Part shown: positions 35,078 to 45,088 of the stretch, one piece after another | How positions within the stretch are numbered: position 1 is the first letter of the stretch | How the letters are laid out: each line of letters begins with the position of its first letter | Assembly: GCF_012689525.1 (NCBI RefSeq) | Contig: NZ_CP051516.1 | Coordinates: forward strand, 1,488,001-1,552,000 | DNA length: 64,000 bases | Source: Paraburkholderia aromaticivorans | GTDB taxonomy: Bacteria > Pseudomonadota > Gammaproteobacteria > Burkholderiales > Burkholderiaceae | Direction of reading: 5' to 3' | Notes under the pieces: generated by a model | What the model was told of the DNA's origin: nothing | The model's database searches: none | What the model saw: the letters and a program-made list of their open reading frames with translations, nothing else | Made by a program: the position numbers and the translations under genes

Positions 35078-36601
35078 ATGATCAATCTGAAGCCCGGCCA
35101 CCTGACTCTCCCGCAACTGCGCCAGATCGCCCGCGAACACGTCGCATTGCAACTCGATCCCGCCAGCCACGCCGCGATCGACACCTGCGCGCAAGCCGTC
35201 GCCGATATCGCCGCGAAGGGCGTGCCGGCCTACGGCATCAACACGGGCTTCGGGCGCCTCGCCAGCACGCATATCCCGCGCGACCAGCTCGAACTGCTGC
35301 AACGCAATCTGGTGCTCTCGCATGCAGTCGGCGTGGGCGAGCCGATGTCGCGTCCGGTCGTGCGCCTGTTGATCGCGTTGAAGCTTTCGAGCCTCGGCCG
35401 TGGTCACTCGGGCATCCGCCGCGAAGTGATGGAAGCGCTGATCACGCTGTACAACGCCGACGTGCTGCCGGTGATTCCGGTCAAGGGCTCGGTCGGCGCA
35501 TCGGGCGACCTCGCGCCGCTCGCTCATATGTCGGCAGCGCTGCTCGGCGTCGGCGACGTGTTCGCGAAGGGCGAGCGCATCCCGGCCACCGAAGGTCTCG
35601 CGCTCGTCGGCCTCAAGCCGCTCACGCTGCAAGCCAAGGAAGGTCTGGCGCTGCTGAACGGCACGCAAGCTTCGACCGCGCTCGCGCTCTACAACATGTT
35701 CGCCATCGAAGACCTGTACCGCACCGCGCTGGTGTCGGGTGCGTTGTCGGTGGACGCGGCCATGGGTTCGGTCAAGCCGTTCGACGCGCGCATTCACGAA
35801 TTGCGCGGCCATCAAGGTCAGATCGACGCGGCAGGCGCGTACCGCTCGCTGCTGCAAGGCTCGGGCATCAACGTCTCGCACGCCGATTGCGACAAGGTGC
35901 AGGACCCGTACAGCCTGCGCTGCCAGCCGCAAGTGATGGGCGCGTGTCTGGATCAGATGCGCCACGCCGCGAACGTGCTGCTGCTCGAAGCAAACGCCGT
36001 CTCCGACAATCCGCTGATTTTCCCGGACACCGGCGAAGTACTGTCCGGCGGTAACTTCCACGCGGAGCCGGTGGCCTTCGCCGCCGACAACCTCGCGCTC
36101 GCCGTCGCCGAAATCGGCGCACTGGCCGAACGCCGCATCGCGCTGCTGATTGACGCGACGCTGTCGGGTTTGCCGCCGTTCCTCGTGCGCGATGGTGGCG
36201 TGAATTCGGGCTTCATGATCGCTCACGTCACGGCCGCCGCGCTCGCTTCGGAAAACAAGACGCTCGCGCATCCGGCTTCGGTCGACTCGCTGCCCACATC
36301 GGCGAACCAGGAAGACCACGTGTCGATGGCGACCTTCGCTGCGCGCAAGCTCGGCGACATTGCTGAAAACACCGCGAACATTCTGTCGATCGAATTGCTC
36401 GCCGCTGCGCAAGGCGTCGATCTGCGCGCGCCGCACAAGACCAGCCCGAGCCTGCAAAAAGTGATGGACGCCGTGCGCAAGGACGTCGCGCATTACGAGC
36501 TCGATCACTACTTCGCACCGGATATCGCGGCGGTCACGCGTCTCGTGCAGAACGGCACGATCGCGAAGCTGAGCCCGCTCTCCTTCGCGTCCGAACAGTA
36601 A
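35078..36601 (+). CDS. hutH: Histidine ammonia-lyase
   Basis: This 507-aa enzyme catalyses the first step of histidine degradation (histidine to urocanate plus ammonia). The MIO cofactor tripeptide Ala141-Ser142-Gly143 is in [15 protein letters not shown]. Other family blocks are [33 protein letters not shown] and SADQEDH-type [10 protein letters not shown]. The length is typical. AGGAAG precedes the ATG. First gene of the hut operon, behind HutC boxes. Confidence 0.97.
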   Translation: MINLKPGHLTLPQLRQIAREHVALQLDPASHAAIDTCAQAVADIAAKGVPAYGINTGFGRLASTHIPRDQLELLQRNLVLSHAVGVGEPMSRPVVRLLIALKLSSLGRGHSGIRREVMEALITLYNADVLPVIPVKGSVGASGDLAPLAHMSAALLGVGDVFAKGERIPATEGLALVGLKPLTLQAKEGLALLNGTQASTALALYNMFAIEDLYRTALVSGALSVDAAMGSVKPFDARIHELRGHQGQIDAAGAYRSLLQGSGINVSHADCDKVQDPYSLRCQPQVMGACLDQMRHAANVLLLEANAVSDNPLIFPDTGEVLSGGNFHAEPVAFAADNLALAVAEIGALAERRIALLIDATLSGLPPFLVRDGGVNSGFMIAHVTAAALASENKTLAHPASVDSLPTSANQEDHVSMATFAARKLGDIAENTANILSIELLAAAQGVDLRAPHKTSPSLQKVMDAVRKDVAHYELDHYFAPDIAAVTRLVQNGTIAKLSPLSFASEQ

Positions 36602-36625
36602 GCAGCAGCGAGGCACAGCAAGCCA

Positions 36626-37321
36626 ATGAACGCACCGGCCTATCAGGGCATCAAGGACTTCATCCTCGCGCGCATTCATGCGGGCGAATGGGGCGAAGGC
36701 GACCAGGTGCCCTCCGAAAACGAGCTCGCGCGCGAATTCAACGTGGCGCGCATGACGGTCAACCGCGCGTTGCGCGAGCTGACTTCGGAGCAGGTGCTTA
36801 CGCGTGTGCAAGGGTCGGGCACCTTCGTGGCCCGTCCCAAGTACGAGTCCACGCTGGTGGCGATCCGCAGCATCTCCGACGAAATCGTCGCGCGCGGTCA
36901 TCGCTATCAGGCCAACGTGCTGCACATCGGCGCGAGCATCGCCGACGAAGCGCTCGCCGAGGAAATGCAGGTGAGCGCGGGCAGTCCGGTGTTTCATTCG
37001 CGCGTGCTGCATTTCGAAAACGACGAGCCGGTGCAACTCGAAGAGCGCTGGGTCAATCCGGCGGTCGCGCCCGAGTACGCGCTGCAGGACTTCACGAATA
37101 CCACGCCGAACCAGTATCTCGTGCGCGTCGCGCCGTTGCAGCGGGTCGAGTACCGCATCGAGGCATTGGCTGCCGATGGCGATACGCGCGAGTTGCTGAC
37201 CATGGACGAACTCGAGCCGTGCCTCGTGCTGCATCGACGCACGTGGTCGCAAAGCCAGGTCGCTTCGATCGCCAATCTCTGGCATCCCGGCAGCCGATAT
37301 CGCTTCACCGGACATTTCTGA
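36626..37321 (+). CDS. hutC: Histidine utilization repressor (GntR/HutC family)
   Basis: This 231-aa protein has an N-terminal GntR winged helix ([45 protein letters not shown]) and a C-terminal UTRA effector domain ([33 protein letters not shown]) that binds urocanate. It represses hut genes until urocanate accumulates. It is 24 bases after hutH, so it also controls itself. Confidence 0.95.
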   Translation: MNAPAYQGIKDFILARIHAGEWGEGDQVPSENELAREFNVARMTVNRALRELTSEQVLTRVQGSGTFVARPKYESTLVAIRSISDEIVARGHRYQANVLHIGASIADEALAEEMQVSAGSPVFHSRVLHFENDEPVQLEERWVNPAVAPEYALQDFTNTTPNQYLVRVAPLQRVEYRIEALAADGDTRELLTMDELEPCLVLHRRTWSQSQVASIANLWHPGSRYRFTGHF

Positions 37322-37383
37322 CTCTGCCGTTTTTGCCGTACCCGAATCTTTTTCGACCATCTTCAAGCATTCCGAGGGCCATC

Positions 37384-39072
37384 ATGAACAACCCGAAACA
37401 CATCGACCCGCGTCTCGATCCCACCCGCACGATCCGCGCACCGCGCGGCGCGGAAAAGACCTGCAAGACCTGGATTGCGGAAGCTGCGTACCGGATGATC
37501 CAGAACAATCTGGATCCGGAAGTCGCCGAGCATCCGCATGCGCTGGTCGTGTACGGCGGTATTGGCCGTGCCGCGCGTAACTGGGATTGTTTCGATCAGA
37601 TTCTCAAGTCGCTGAAGGATCTCGAAGAAAACGAAACGCTGTTGATTCAATCGGGCAAGCCGGTCGGCGTGTTCCGCACGCATGCCGACGCGCCGCGCGT
37701 GCTGCTGGCGAATTCGAATCTGGTGCCGCATTGGGCGACGTGGGAACACTTCCACGAACTCGATCGCAAGGGCCTGATGATGTACGGCCAGATGACGGCG
37801 GGCAGCTGGATCTACATCGGCAGCCAGGGCATCGTGCAGGGCACCTACGAGACATTCTTCTCGGTGGCGAACCAGCATTTCAACGGCGATCCTTCGGGCC
37901 GCTGGATTCTGACGGGCGGCTTGGGCGGCATGGGCGGCGCGCAACCGCTGGCGGCGACCATGGCCGGCTTTTCGATGATCGCGGTGGAATGCGACGAGTC
38001 GCGTATCGATTTCCGTCTGAAGACGCGTTACGTCGACAAGAAAGCGGCGACGCTCGACGAGGCGCTCGCCATGCTCGAGGAAGCGAAGAAAGCAGGCAAG
38101 CCGGTGTCGATCGGCCTGCTCGGCAATGCAGCCGATGTGTTCGCCGAATGCGTGACGCGTGGCATCACGCCGGATTGCGTGACCGACCAGACCAGCGCGC
38201 ACGATCCGATTCACGGCTACCTGCCGCAAGGCTGGAATGTCGAAGACTGGCGCGAGCGTCAGAAGACCGTGCCGGACAGCATCATTCTGCCGGCCAAGCA
38301 GTCGATGGCCAAGCAGGTGCAAGCTATGCTCACGCTGCAGGAACGCGGCGCGGCCACGCTCGACTACGGCAACAACATCCGTCAGATGGCATTGGAAATG
38401 GGCGTGGAAAACGCGTTCGATTTCCCGGGCTTCGTGCCGGCGTATATCCGCCCGCTGTTCTGCGAAGGCAAGGGCCCGTTCCGCTGGGTCGCGTTGTCGG
38501 GCGATCCCGAGGACATCTACAAGACCGATGCGAAGGTCAAGGAACTGATTCCGGACGATCCGCATCTGCATAACTGGCTCGACATGGCGCACGAACGTAT
38601 CGCGTTCCAGGGTTTGCCGGCGCGGATCTGCTGGGTCGGCGTGAAGGATCGCTATCGTCTGGGCCAGGCGTTCAACGAAATGGTTAAGAACGGCGAGCTG
38701 AAGGCGCCGATCGTGATTGGCCGCGATCACCTCGACACCGGTTCGGTGGCGAGCCCGAATCGCGAAACCGAATCGATGAAGGACGGCTCGGACGCGGTCA
38801 GCGACTGGCCGTTGCTCAACGCGCTGTTGAATACGGCGGGCGGTGCCTCGTGGGTCTCGCTGCATCATGGCGGCGGTGTCGGCATGGGCTTCAGCCAGCA
38901 CTCGGGCGTCGTGATCGTCGCGGACGGCACGGATGCGGCGAAAGAGCGCCTCGGCCGTGTGCTGTTCAACGATCCGGCAACCGGCGTGATGCGTCACGCG
39001 GATGCGGGCTATGAACTCGCGCAGGAAACCGCGCGCGAGGCAGGTCTCAATCTGCCGATGCTGGGCCGTTGA
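37384..39072 (+). CDS. hutU: Urocanate hydratase
   Basis: This 562-aa NAD+-dependent enzyme converts urocanate to imidazolonepropionate (step two). Family features are [14 protein letters not shown], the NAD-region [15 protein letters not shown], and [19 protein letters not shown], with [22 protein letters not shown] and [16 protein letters not shown]. The length is typical. The stop overlaps the hutD TTG start region. Confidence 0.97.
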   Translation: MNNPKHIDPRLDPTRTIRAPRGAEKTCKTWIAEAAYRMIQNNLDPEVAEHPHALVVYGGIGRAARNWDCFDQILKSLKDLEENETLLIQSGKPVGVFRTHADAPRVLLANSNLVPHWATWEHFHELDRKGLMMYGQMTAGSWIYIGSQGIVQGTYETFFSVANQHFNGDPSGRWILTGGLGGMGGAQPLAATMAGFSMIAVECDESRIDFRLKTRYVDKKAATLDEALAMLEEAKKAGKPVSIGLLGNAADVFAECVTRGITPDCVTDQTSAHDPIHGYLPQGWNVEDWRERQKTVPDSIILPAKQSMAKQVQAMLTLQERGAATLDYGNNIRQMALEMGVENAFDFPGFVPAYIRPLFCEGKGPFRWVALSGDPEDIYKTDAKVKELIPDDPHLHNWLDMAHERIAFQGLPARICWVGVKDRYRLGQAFNEMVKNGELKAPIVIGRDHLDTGSVASPNRETESMKDGSDAVSDWPLLNALLNTAGGASWVSLHHGGGVGMGFSQHSGVVIVADGTDAAKERLGRVLFNDPATGVMRHADAGYELAQETAREAGLNLPMLGR

Positions 39073-39713
39073 GCGTGGCGCTTCACAGCACGCCTGTCGG
39101 CAGCGGCGCAAGCCTCACGCTGATTCGCGGCGCCGACCTCGTGGCGGCGCCGTGGAAGAACGGCGGCGGCGTCACGCGTGAAGTGGCGGCGTTTCCCGCA
39201 GACGCGGGGCTCGATGCCTTCGTGTGGCGGGTGAGCGTTGCCGATGTCGCGCAAGCCGGGCCGTTCTCGCGCTTTGCCGGCATCGATCGCACGCTGGTGC
39301 TGTTGTCCGGCGCGGGCATGTTGCTGGATGAGGCGGACGGTGCGCAAGGCGTGCAAGGTGTGAAAACACACGCGTTGACGCAAGCGCTCGCCATGGCCCG
39401 TTTCACCGGCGAGGCGCAGATCGACGCGCGTCTGGTCGACGGCGCGACACGCGACTTTAACCTGATGGTGCGGCGTGACGCGGCGCAGGGTGAAGTGGAA
39501 GTATGGCGCGGCGCAACGCAACGCGCGCTTTCCGCCGACGCGGTCCTGCTGTATTGCGCGGAAGGTTCGGTGTCGGTCACGCCGGGCGACGCGCAAGCGC
39601 TGTCGCTTGCAACCGGCGACACGCTGCGCATCGACACGCCGAACAAGCTGTCATGTATGGTCGAAGGTGCGGGCGCCTTGCTCGCAATCAGCATCCGCTA
39701 CACGCAACGATGA
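39069..39713 (+). CDS. hutD: HutD-family cupin
   Basis: This 214-aa protein opens with the HutD signature [26 protein letters not shown] and has [19 protein letters not shown] and [17 protein letters not shown], a bicupin. HutD is thought to temper hut flux; its biochemistry is unsettled. The start is TTG at 39069, overlapping the hutU stop (TTGA), or GTG at 39075. Either implies translational coupling. Confidence 0.9.
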   Translation: MSVALHSTPVGSGASLTLIRGADLVAAPWKNGGGVTREVAAFPADAGLDAFVWRVSVADVAQAGPFSRFAGIDRTLVLLSGAGMLLDEADGAQGVQGVKTHALTQALAMARFTGEAQIDARLVDGATRDFNLMVRRDAAQGEVEVWRGATQRALSADAVLLYCAEGSVSVTPGDAQALSLATGDTLRIDTPNKLSCMVEGAGALLAISIRYTQR

Positions 39714-39810
39714 CGACGATTCGCGTGCGTGCTCGCCGCATAGGGCACCGCAGCCACGGCATGCGCACGCGAACCACCACAGACACGCAACAAGCTGCAA
39801 AGAGCACGCG

Positions 39811-41034
39811 ATGAAGCAAACCGTCTGGCATCACCTGAAACTTTGCCCGCAGGGCGATCCCCAACACACGCTGCCCGATGCCGCGATCGCCGTTGAAAAC
39901 GGCACGATCGTGTGGCTCGGCGCGGCTTCCGCATTACCCGCCGAATACGCCGCATGGCCGCGCGAAGATCTGCACGGCGCGTGGGTGACGCCGGGTCTCG
40001 TCGATTGCCATACGCATCTCGTGTACGGTGGGCAGCGCGCGGACGAATTCGCGCAGCGCCTCGCGGGTGTCAGCTACGAAGAAATCGCGCGGCAGGGCGG
40101 CGGCATCGTGTCCACGGTGCGCGCCACGCGTGCCGCGGACGAAGCCTCGCTATTCCGCCAGTCGGCCGCGCGGCTCGAACCCTTGCTCGCCGAAGGCGTG
40201 ACCACGGTCGAGATCAAATCCGGCTACGGGCTCGACCTCGCCAGCGAACGCAAGATGCTGCGCGTCGCGCGTCAATTGGGCGAGCGCTATCCCGTGACCG
40301 TCTACACGACGTTTCTCGGCGCGCACGCGTTGCCGCCGGAGTTCGCCGGCCGCCCTGACGCGTACATCGACGAAGTCTGCAATACCATGCTGCCCGCGCT
40401 CGCCGATGAAGGCCTCGTCGATGCCGTCGACGTGTTCTGCGAACGCATCGGCTTTTCGCTGGAACAAAGCGAGCGCGTTTTCGAGGCGGCCGAGCGTTAC
40501 AAGCTGCCGGTGAAAATGCATGCCGAGCAATTGTCGAACGGCGGCGGCACGGCACTCGCGGCGCGCCATCATGCGCTGTCAGCCGACCACCTCGAATTTC
40601 TCGACGAAGCAGGCGTCGTCGCGATGAAGGAAGCCGGCACGGTGGCCGTGTTGCTGCCGGGCGCTTACTACTTCATCCGCGAGACGCAGTTGCCGCCGTT
40701 GGAATTGCTGCGGCGCTATCAGGTGCCGATCGCGATTTCGACCGACAGCAACCCCGGTACATCGCCCGCCACTTCGCTGCTGCTGATGATGAACATGGCC
40801 ACCACGCTGTTTCGCATGACGGTGCCGGAAGTGCTGCAAGGCGTGACGTCGCACGCGGCGCGCGCGCTCGGCAAGGCGGATCGGCACGGCTCGCTGGAAA
40901 CGGGACGCGCGGCCGATTTCGCGGTGTGGTCGGTCGACTCGCTGGCTGAGCTGGCCTACTGGATTGGACGTCCGCTGTGTGCGCGAGTCGTGCGCGCGGG
41001 CGAGACCGTTTATACGCGGCGTGAATTGAGCTAG
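39811..41034 (+). CDS. hutI: Imidazolonepropionase
   Basis: This 407-aa amidohydrolase-superfamily enzyme carries out step three (imidazolonepropionate to formiminoglutamate). Metal and active-site blocks are [55 protein letters not shown] and [10 protein letters not shown]. The 98-base gap after hutD holds no gene. The start follows AAAGAGCACGCG. Confidence 0.96.
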   Translation: MKQTVWHHLKLCPQGDPQHTLPDAAIAVENGTIVWLGAASALPAEYAAWPREDLHGAWVTPGLVDCHTHLVYGGQRADEFAQRLAGVSYEEIARQGGGIVSTVRATRAADEASLFRQSAARLEPLLAEGVTTVEIKSGYGLDLASERKMLRVARQLGERYPVTVYTTFLGAHALPPEFAGRPDAYIDEVCNTMLPALADEGLVDAVDVFCERIGFSLEQSERVFEAAERYKLPVKMHAEQLSNGGGTALAARHHALSADHLEFLDEAGVVAMKEAGTVAVLLPGAYYFIRETQLPPLELLRRYQVPIAISTDSNPGTSPATSLLLMMNMATTLFRMTVPEVLQGVTSHAARALGKADRHGSLETGRAADFAVWSVDSLAELAYWIGRPLCARVVRAGETVYTRRELS

Positions 41035-41044
41035 GGCCTGAGAG

Positions 41045-42463
41045 ATGACGCAGACGCAGACGCAACCACAGAAGCAACCGAATCAATCGCTGTTCGCCGA
41101 GCACGCCTACCTGCCGGACGGCTGGCGCCGTAATGTGCTGCTGGAGTGGGACGCAAACGGCACGCTAACCGCCGTCACGCCCGATACGCCGACGCCGCCT
41201 GCCGGCGTGCAGAAAGCCGCAGGTCCGGTATTGCCTGGCATGCCGAATCTTCATTCGCATGCGTTTCAGCGCGCGATGGCCGGTCTCACCGAATATCGCG
41301 CATCGGGCGCGGGCGCTACGGATAACTTCTGGAGTTGGCGCGATCTGATGTATCGCTTCGCCGCGCGCATCACGCCCGAAGGTCTGGCGAGCGTCGCGCA
41401 ATGGCTGTACATCGAAATGCTGAAGGCCGGTTACACGTCGGTGTGCGAGTTCCACTATGTGCATCACACGCCGACCGGCAGCCGCTACACCAACCAGGCG
41501 GAACTCGCGCAACGTGTGGTGGATGCGGCATCGGCGAGCGGCATCGGCATGACGATGCTGCCGGTGCTCTATCAGTACAGCGGCTTCGGTTCGCGCGCGC
41601 CGCGCGAGGACCAGCAGCGTTTCATCAACACGCCTGAGAGTCTGCTCGATCTGCTCGGCACGTTGCGCGCGGCGCGCCCCGAAACTGCCGCGTTGCGTTA
41701 CGGCGTGGCGCCGCATTCGCTGCGCGCCGTATCCGCGGATTCATTACGTGCGCTGCTCGGCGGCATCGACAGCACGGCGCCCGTTCATATCCATATCGCC
41801 GAGCAGACCGCCGAAGTCGATGCCTGCGTCGAAACCGAAGGCGCGCGTCCGGTGCAATGGCTGCTCGATCGTTTCGATGTCGACAGCCGCTGGTGCCTCG
41901 TGCACGCCACGCACGTCGATGCGAACGAAACGCTGGCACTCGCGAAGAGCGGCGCGGTCGCCGGTTTGTGCCTGACCACCGAAGCCAATCTCGGCGACGG
42001 CATTTTCCCGGCGCAGGAGTATCTCGACGCGCACGGACGCATTGGCGTGGGCTCGGATAGCCATATCGGCGTCGACTGGCGCGCGGAACTGCGTTTGCTC
42101 GAATACGGCCAACGTCTCACGCGCCGGCAGCGCAACGTGCTGGCGGCGGCGCAGGCCACGTATGTCGCCGATCGTCTGTTCGACGCCTCGCTCGAAGGCG
42201 GCGCGCGCGCGACGGGCCGCGCGGTCGGCGCGCTGCAAGCGGGTGGCCGCGCCGATTGGCTCGTGCTCGACGCGGATCATTCGAGCATTGCAGAGCATGC
42301 GCCGGACGCCTGGCTCTCGGGCGTTGTATTCTGCGAGCATGGTGAAACACCGATTCGCGACGTCTACGCGGGCGGCGACAAGGTCGTCGACAACCGCCGG
42401 CATCGCGATGAAGAGGGCGCATACGCGCGCTATCGCGTGGCGCTGGCTGACCTGCTCAAGTGA
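41045..42463 (+). CDS. hutF: Formimidoylglutamate deiminase
   Basis: This 472-aa amidohydrolase converts N-formimino-glutamate to N-formylglutamate (step four of the five-step route). Features are LPGMPNLHSHAFQRAMAGL, FHYVHHTPTGSRY, HIHIAEQTAEVDAC, LVHATHVD and GVGSDSHIGVDWRAELR. It follows hutI by 10 bases. Its presence with hutG and absence of HutE-type formiminoglutamase shows the formylglutamate pathway. Confidence 0.95.
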   Translation: MTQTQTQPQKQPNQSLFAEHAYLPDGWRRNVLLEWDANGTLTAVTPDTPTPPAGVQKAAGPVLPGMPNLHSHAFQRAMAGLTEYRASGAGATDNFWSWRDLMYRFAARITPEGLASVAQWLYIEMLKAGYTSVCEFHYVHHTPTGSRYTNQAELAQRVVDAASASGIGMTMLPVLYQYSGFGSRAPREDQQRFINTPESLLDLLGTLRAARPETAALRYGVAPHSLRAVSADSLRALLGGIDSTAPVHIHIAEQTAEVDACVETEGARPVQWLLDRFDVDSRWCLVHATHVDANETLALAKSGAVAGLCLTTEANLGDGIFPAQEYLDAHGRIGVGSDSHIGVDWRAELRLLEYGQRLTRRQRNVLAAAQATYVADRLFDASLEGGARATGRAVGALQAGGRADWLVLDADHSSIAEHAPDAWLSGVVFCEHGETPIRDVYAGGDKVVDNRRHRDEEGAYARYRVALADLLK

Positions 42464-42540
42464 GCGGCGCGCCAATGTGCCAACGCCCCACGCGTTGACC
42501 TGCTCAACCGATCCTTCGATCTCATCGATTCCGGACTGAT

Positions 42541-43356
42541 ATGACTGCTTCGAACACTCCGCCGGTTTTCTCGCTGCATCGGGGAAGCCTGCCGTTCCTC
42601 ATTTCGATTCCGCATCTGGGTACGCAGATCCCGGCCGACATTGCGGCGACGATGACGCCTGTCGCGCAGCGCACCGACGATTGCGACTGGCATCTGGACC
42701 GTCTCTATGCGTTTGCAAGGCGCATGGGTGCGTCGATTCTCGCGCCCACCTACGCGCGTTATGTGATCGACCTGAACCGTCCGCCCGACGGCGCGAATCT
42801 CTATCCGGGCCAGGACACGACCGGTCTGCTGCCGGTCGACACGTTCGACAAGGAGCCGTTATATCTCGCCGGCCATCTGCCGGACGAGGCCGAAGTCGCG
42901 CGCCGTCGCGAGGCATATTGGAAGCCTTACCACGAGGCGCTGCAAAGCGAACTCGCGGCGCTGAAAGCGAAACACGGCAAGGTGCTGCTGTGGGAAGCGC
43001 ATTCGATCCGCTCGCACGTGCCGCGTTTTTTCGAGGGACGTCTGCCCGATTTCAACTTCGGCACCTCGAACGGCGCGAGCGCGGTGGCGGGATTGGCCGA
43101 GGATATGGCCGCTATCGTCGAAGGATATGACGGCGGCTATACGGCGGTCGCCAACGGCCGCTTCAAGGGCGGGTATATCACGCGCGAGTATGGCCAGCCG
43201 TCGCAAGGCGTGCATGCTTTGCAACTCGAACTCTCGCAGATCACGTATATGGAAGAGCACATGCCGTATGCGTATGACGAAACCCTGGCCGCGAAAGTCG
43301 AGCCTCTGCTGGAAGCGCTTGTCGTGAAAGCATTGGAGCGCGTCAAGGCGGCGTGA
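42541..43356 (+). CDS. hutG: N-formylglutamate deformylase
   Basis: This 271-aa enzyme catalyses the last step (N-formylglutamate to glutamate plus formate). Features are LLISIPHLGT-type FLISIPHLGTQIPADIA, DCDWHLDRLYAFA, ARYVIDLNRPPDGANLYPGQ and LLWEAHSIRSHVPRFFEG. The length is typical. It is the last hut gene, followed by a strong hairpin. Confidence 0.95.
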   Translation: MTASNTPPVFSLHRGSLPFLISIPHLGTQIPADIAATMTPVAQRTDDCDWHLDRLYAFARRMGASILAPTYARYVIDLNRPPDGANLYPGQDTTGLLPVDTFDKEPLYLAGHLPDEAEVARRREAYWKPYHEALQSELAALKAKHGKVLLWEAHSIRSHVPRFFEGRLPDFNFGTSNGASAVAGLAEDMAAIVEGYDGGYTAVANGRFKGGYITREYGQPSQGVHALQLELSQITYMEEHMPYAYDETLAAKVEPLLEALVVKALERVKAA

Positions 43357-43391
43357 CACGCCCCTCGTATTCTCTTCTTTTCCACGCGATT

Positions 43392-43422
43392 CACGGTGCC
43401 GCGCAACTTGCGCGGCACCGTG
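43392..43422 (+). terminator. Very strong hairpin after hutG
   Basis: CACGGTGCCGCGCAA and TTGCGCGGCACCGTG are perfect reverse complements separated by one base. It lies 35 bases after hutG. No T-run follows; it may stabilise or end the hut transcript. Confidence 0.55.
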
Positions 43423-43545
43423 CGCGCGTCGGCTGACACCGCAAAGGTGTAACAGCATGTGTCCGTGATTGCATGCTGCCGTTTTCGCGCAGAACGTATA
43501 GAGCGCGTTGAAGAAATCTGCTTGCTCTGCTTCGACTTGATGGCG

Positions 43546-43574
43546 AAAAAAAGCCCCGCGTTTAGCGAGGCTTT
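43546..43574 (-). terminator. Terminator after the His-rich peptide gene (minus strand)
   Basis: AAAGCC-CGC and GCG-GGCTTT pair with one internal mismatch and, on the minus strand, run into seven T. It lies 37 bases past the stop of the small gene at 43611, supporting that gene as a transcription unit. Confidence 0.75.
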
Positions 43575-43610
43575 ACAACGTGCCGTGCCGGTCAAGGCGT
43601 GGCACCACCA

Positions 43611-43748
43611 TTAATGGCAGCGCTTTTCCCAGTGATGATGAACGTGCACCTTATGGCACTCAGGGTGATGATGCTCATTAGCTTGTGCGGGAGCGATGGC
43701 GCTCAGGGCTGCAACGGCGGCGGCGATGGCGAGGACGATCTTCTTCAT
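43611..43748 (-). CDS. Secreted His-rich small peptide (HHHH-motif type, 45 aa)
   Basis: On the minus strand ATG at 43748 (AAGGATTTTGTA before it) opens 45 codons. Residues 1-23 are a textbook signal peptide (KKIVLAIAAAVAALS, cut after APAQA). The 22-residue mature part contains nine His and two Cys (NEHHHPEC, HVHHHWEKRC). Its own terminator follows. I recall short Burkholderiaceae proteins of this kind annotated only by their HHHH motif; metal binding in the periplasm (Zn, Cu or Ni) is inferred. It lies beside, and convergent with, the hut operon. Confidence 0.8.
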   Translation of the reverse strand: MKKIVLAIAAAVAALSAIAPAQANEHHHPECHKVHVHHHWEKRCH

Positions 43749-44067
43749 TACAAAATCCTTAAATCAGTGTTGGGGTACTAACGGAGCAGCACGGGGCGTG
43801 CCGCGGCCGCCCGCAAGCATGCCACATCGCGCGCATGGAGCGGAGGAACGCTGAGCAAATGCAGGTGTCGATTCACAACGGCGATCGTCGCGATCCGCCA
43901 CCGGCGGTGGATAGCGGGCAACGGCGCGCAATAGCGCAGTGGCGTGTAATTACGACAGTTCGACGCTCATGCAATGGCATACGGGGATTGCGCGCCATGC
44001 GGTGAAGCGTCTACCCTTTCAAAACGATAACGCGCGAGACGCGCGTGATCTCTACATCGGGCAAAAG
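43749..44067. other. Divergent intergenic region
   Basis: This is the promoter region between the His-rich peptide gene (-) and the HTH-like hypothetical gene (+). An ATCCGCC/GGCGG-type hairpin is present near 43893-43912. No gene is seen. Confidence 0.5.
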
Positions 44068-44748
44068 ATGGAAGACCCAGCGATGGAAGATTCCGACGAA
44101 TTGCTGCTCCCGGTCTGGCGAGCAAACCTGGTGCTGTTGACGCGCGAGGTCGGCGCGGCGACGCGACTCGCGCGCATGATGACCTTCTCCGCGAGCTATC
44201 TGAAACTGATGTTGTCCGGACAGCGCGAATTCAGCGAGGAATTCGTGCGCGGCATCGAAGCGGTCACGGGATTGCCGGGCGGCTGGATGAACGTGCCGCA
44301 CACCGAGCAGGACATCCCGCCCGCCGCGCGTGAAGCGATCGACAACGAACAGCCGCTCGCGCGGTTTCGCGGCACGGCGCATCCGGTGCGAAAGAAGACG
44401 GTGCTGCGGCCGCCCGAACCGATTTTCGGCCAGCCGGGACCGGCCAAGCGTGTCGAGGAAGAAATTCTCGACGCGGAAGCGCATCGGCGTCAGGCGCATT
44501 TTCGCAAGGTCCGCGACGCGGCGATTCAGGACGTGCGGCGTTTCGAGCGGCATCTGACTCGCGCGCCGGTCGAACTGGCGACGATGCGCGCCAAGGTGGA
44601 AGACGTGATCGCCGCCGCCGATCTCGACGACCCGATCCAGGCGGACCTCGCGGGACGGCTGGAGCAGATCGAAAAGCATCGGCATCTGCTGCTCAGGCAC
44701 GTCGAGCGATTGCAGGCTTTGCTCGGGCAACTCGGCGAGACGGAATGA
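44068..44748 (+). CDS. Hypothetical protein with Cro/CI-like HTH and C-terminal coiled coil
   Basis: This is a 226-aa protein. Residues about 15-80 (RANLVLLTREVGAATRLARMMTFSASYLKLMLSGQREFSEEFVRGIEAVTGLPGGWMN) look like a Cro/CI-type helix-turn-helix. The second half is strongly charged and helical (VEEEILDAEAHRRQAHFRKV ... EQIEKHRHLLLRHVERLQALL), predicted coiled coil. It may be a DNA-binding regulator. ATG 44068 or 44083 is the likely start; a 43-codon extension is open upstream but unlike coding sequence. Confidence 0.6.
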   Translation: MEDPAMEDSDELLLPVWRANLVLLTREVGAATRLARMMTFSASYLKLMLSGQREFSEEFVRGIEAVTGLPGGWMNVPHTEQDIPPAAREAIDNEQPLARFRGTAHPVRKKTVLRPPEPIFGQPGPAKRVEEEILDAEAHRRQAHFRKVRDAAIQDVRRFERHLTRAPVELATMRAKVEDVIAAADLDDPIQADLAGRLEQIEKHRHLLLRHVERLQALLGQLGETE

Positions 44749-44775
44749 GGTAGCGAGCCGCGAGCTAGCGCTCGC

Positions 44776-44960
44776 TTACGCAGGCCGAGAGGAACTCCTG
44801 CGGCGGGCGTGAAACTCGGCCTCGAGTGTCCACGTCACGCCACCTGCGCGAGCGCCACGCCGGTCCAACGGAACGAATTCCGCGTGATGTCGGTGAAGTT
44901 GCATCGAATCGGCGTGCCGTCGCATCGATCGGCGTCGACGGACCGAGGCCAGAACGCGCA
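44776..44960 (-). pseudogene. Frameshifted remnant of a minus-strand gene
   Basis: Two minus-strand frames together give a protein-like tail: CDGTPIRCNFTDITRNSFRWTG in one frame (stopping at GCG-TGA), then VTWTLEAEFHARRR to a TAA at 44776 in another. Joined, they resemble the end of a family with TDIT-x-NSFRW-x-G ... TWRLEAEF-x-ARR. A small deletion of the linking GEVS-type turn would explain the break. The upstream part is not recoverable. Confidence 0.4.
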
Positions 44961-45088
44961 GGCCATCCATGTGCTAAAACCACGATACGGACTCAGCCGA
45001 GGTGCATCTTGGGGAAAATTGCCGTCACGCTGCAGCAGGCGCTCGCCCGTTGTCAACAGGATGGCGCGCGGGGCAGGGCGCGGCGCAC

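Noticed and set aside
35051..37366. Very long open minus-strand frame (over 700 codons) across hutH and hutC
   Set aside because: It is a shadow of the strong third-position G/C bias of the hut genes; composition is Arg/His/Gln-rich and no family motif or ribosome site is present.
37363..39111. Open minus-strand frame of about 580 codons across hutU
   Set aside because: Antisense shadow of hutU with the same low-information composition.
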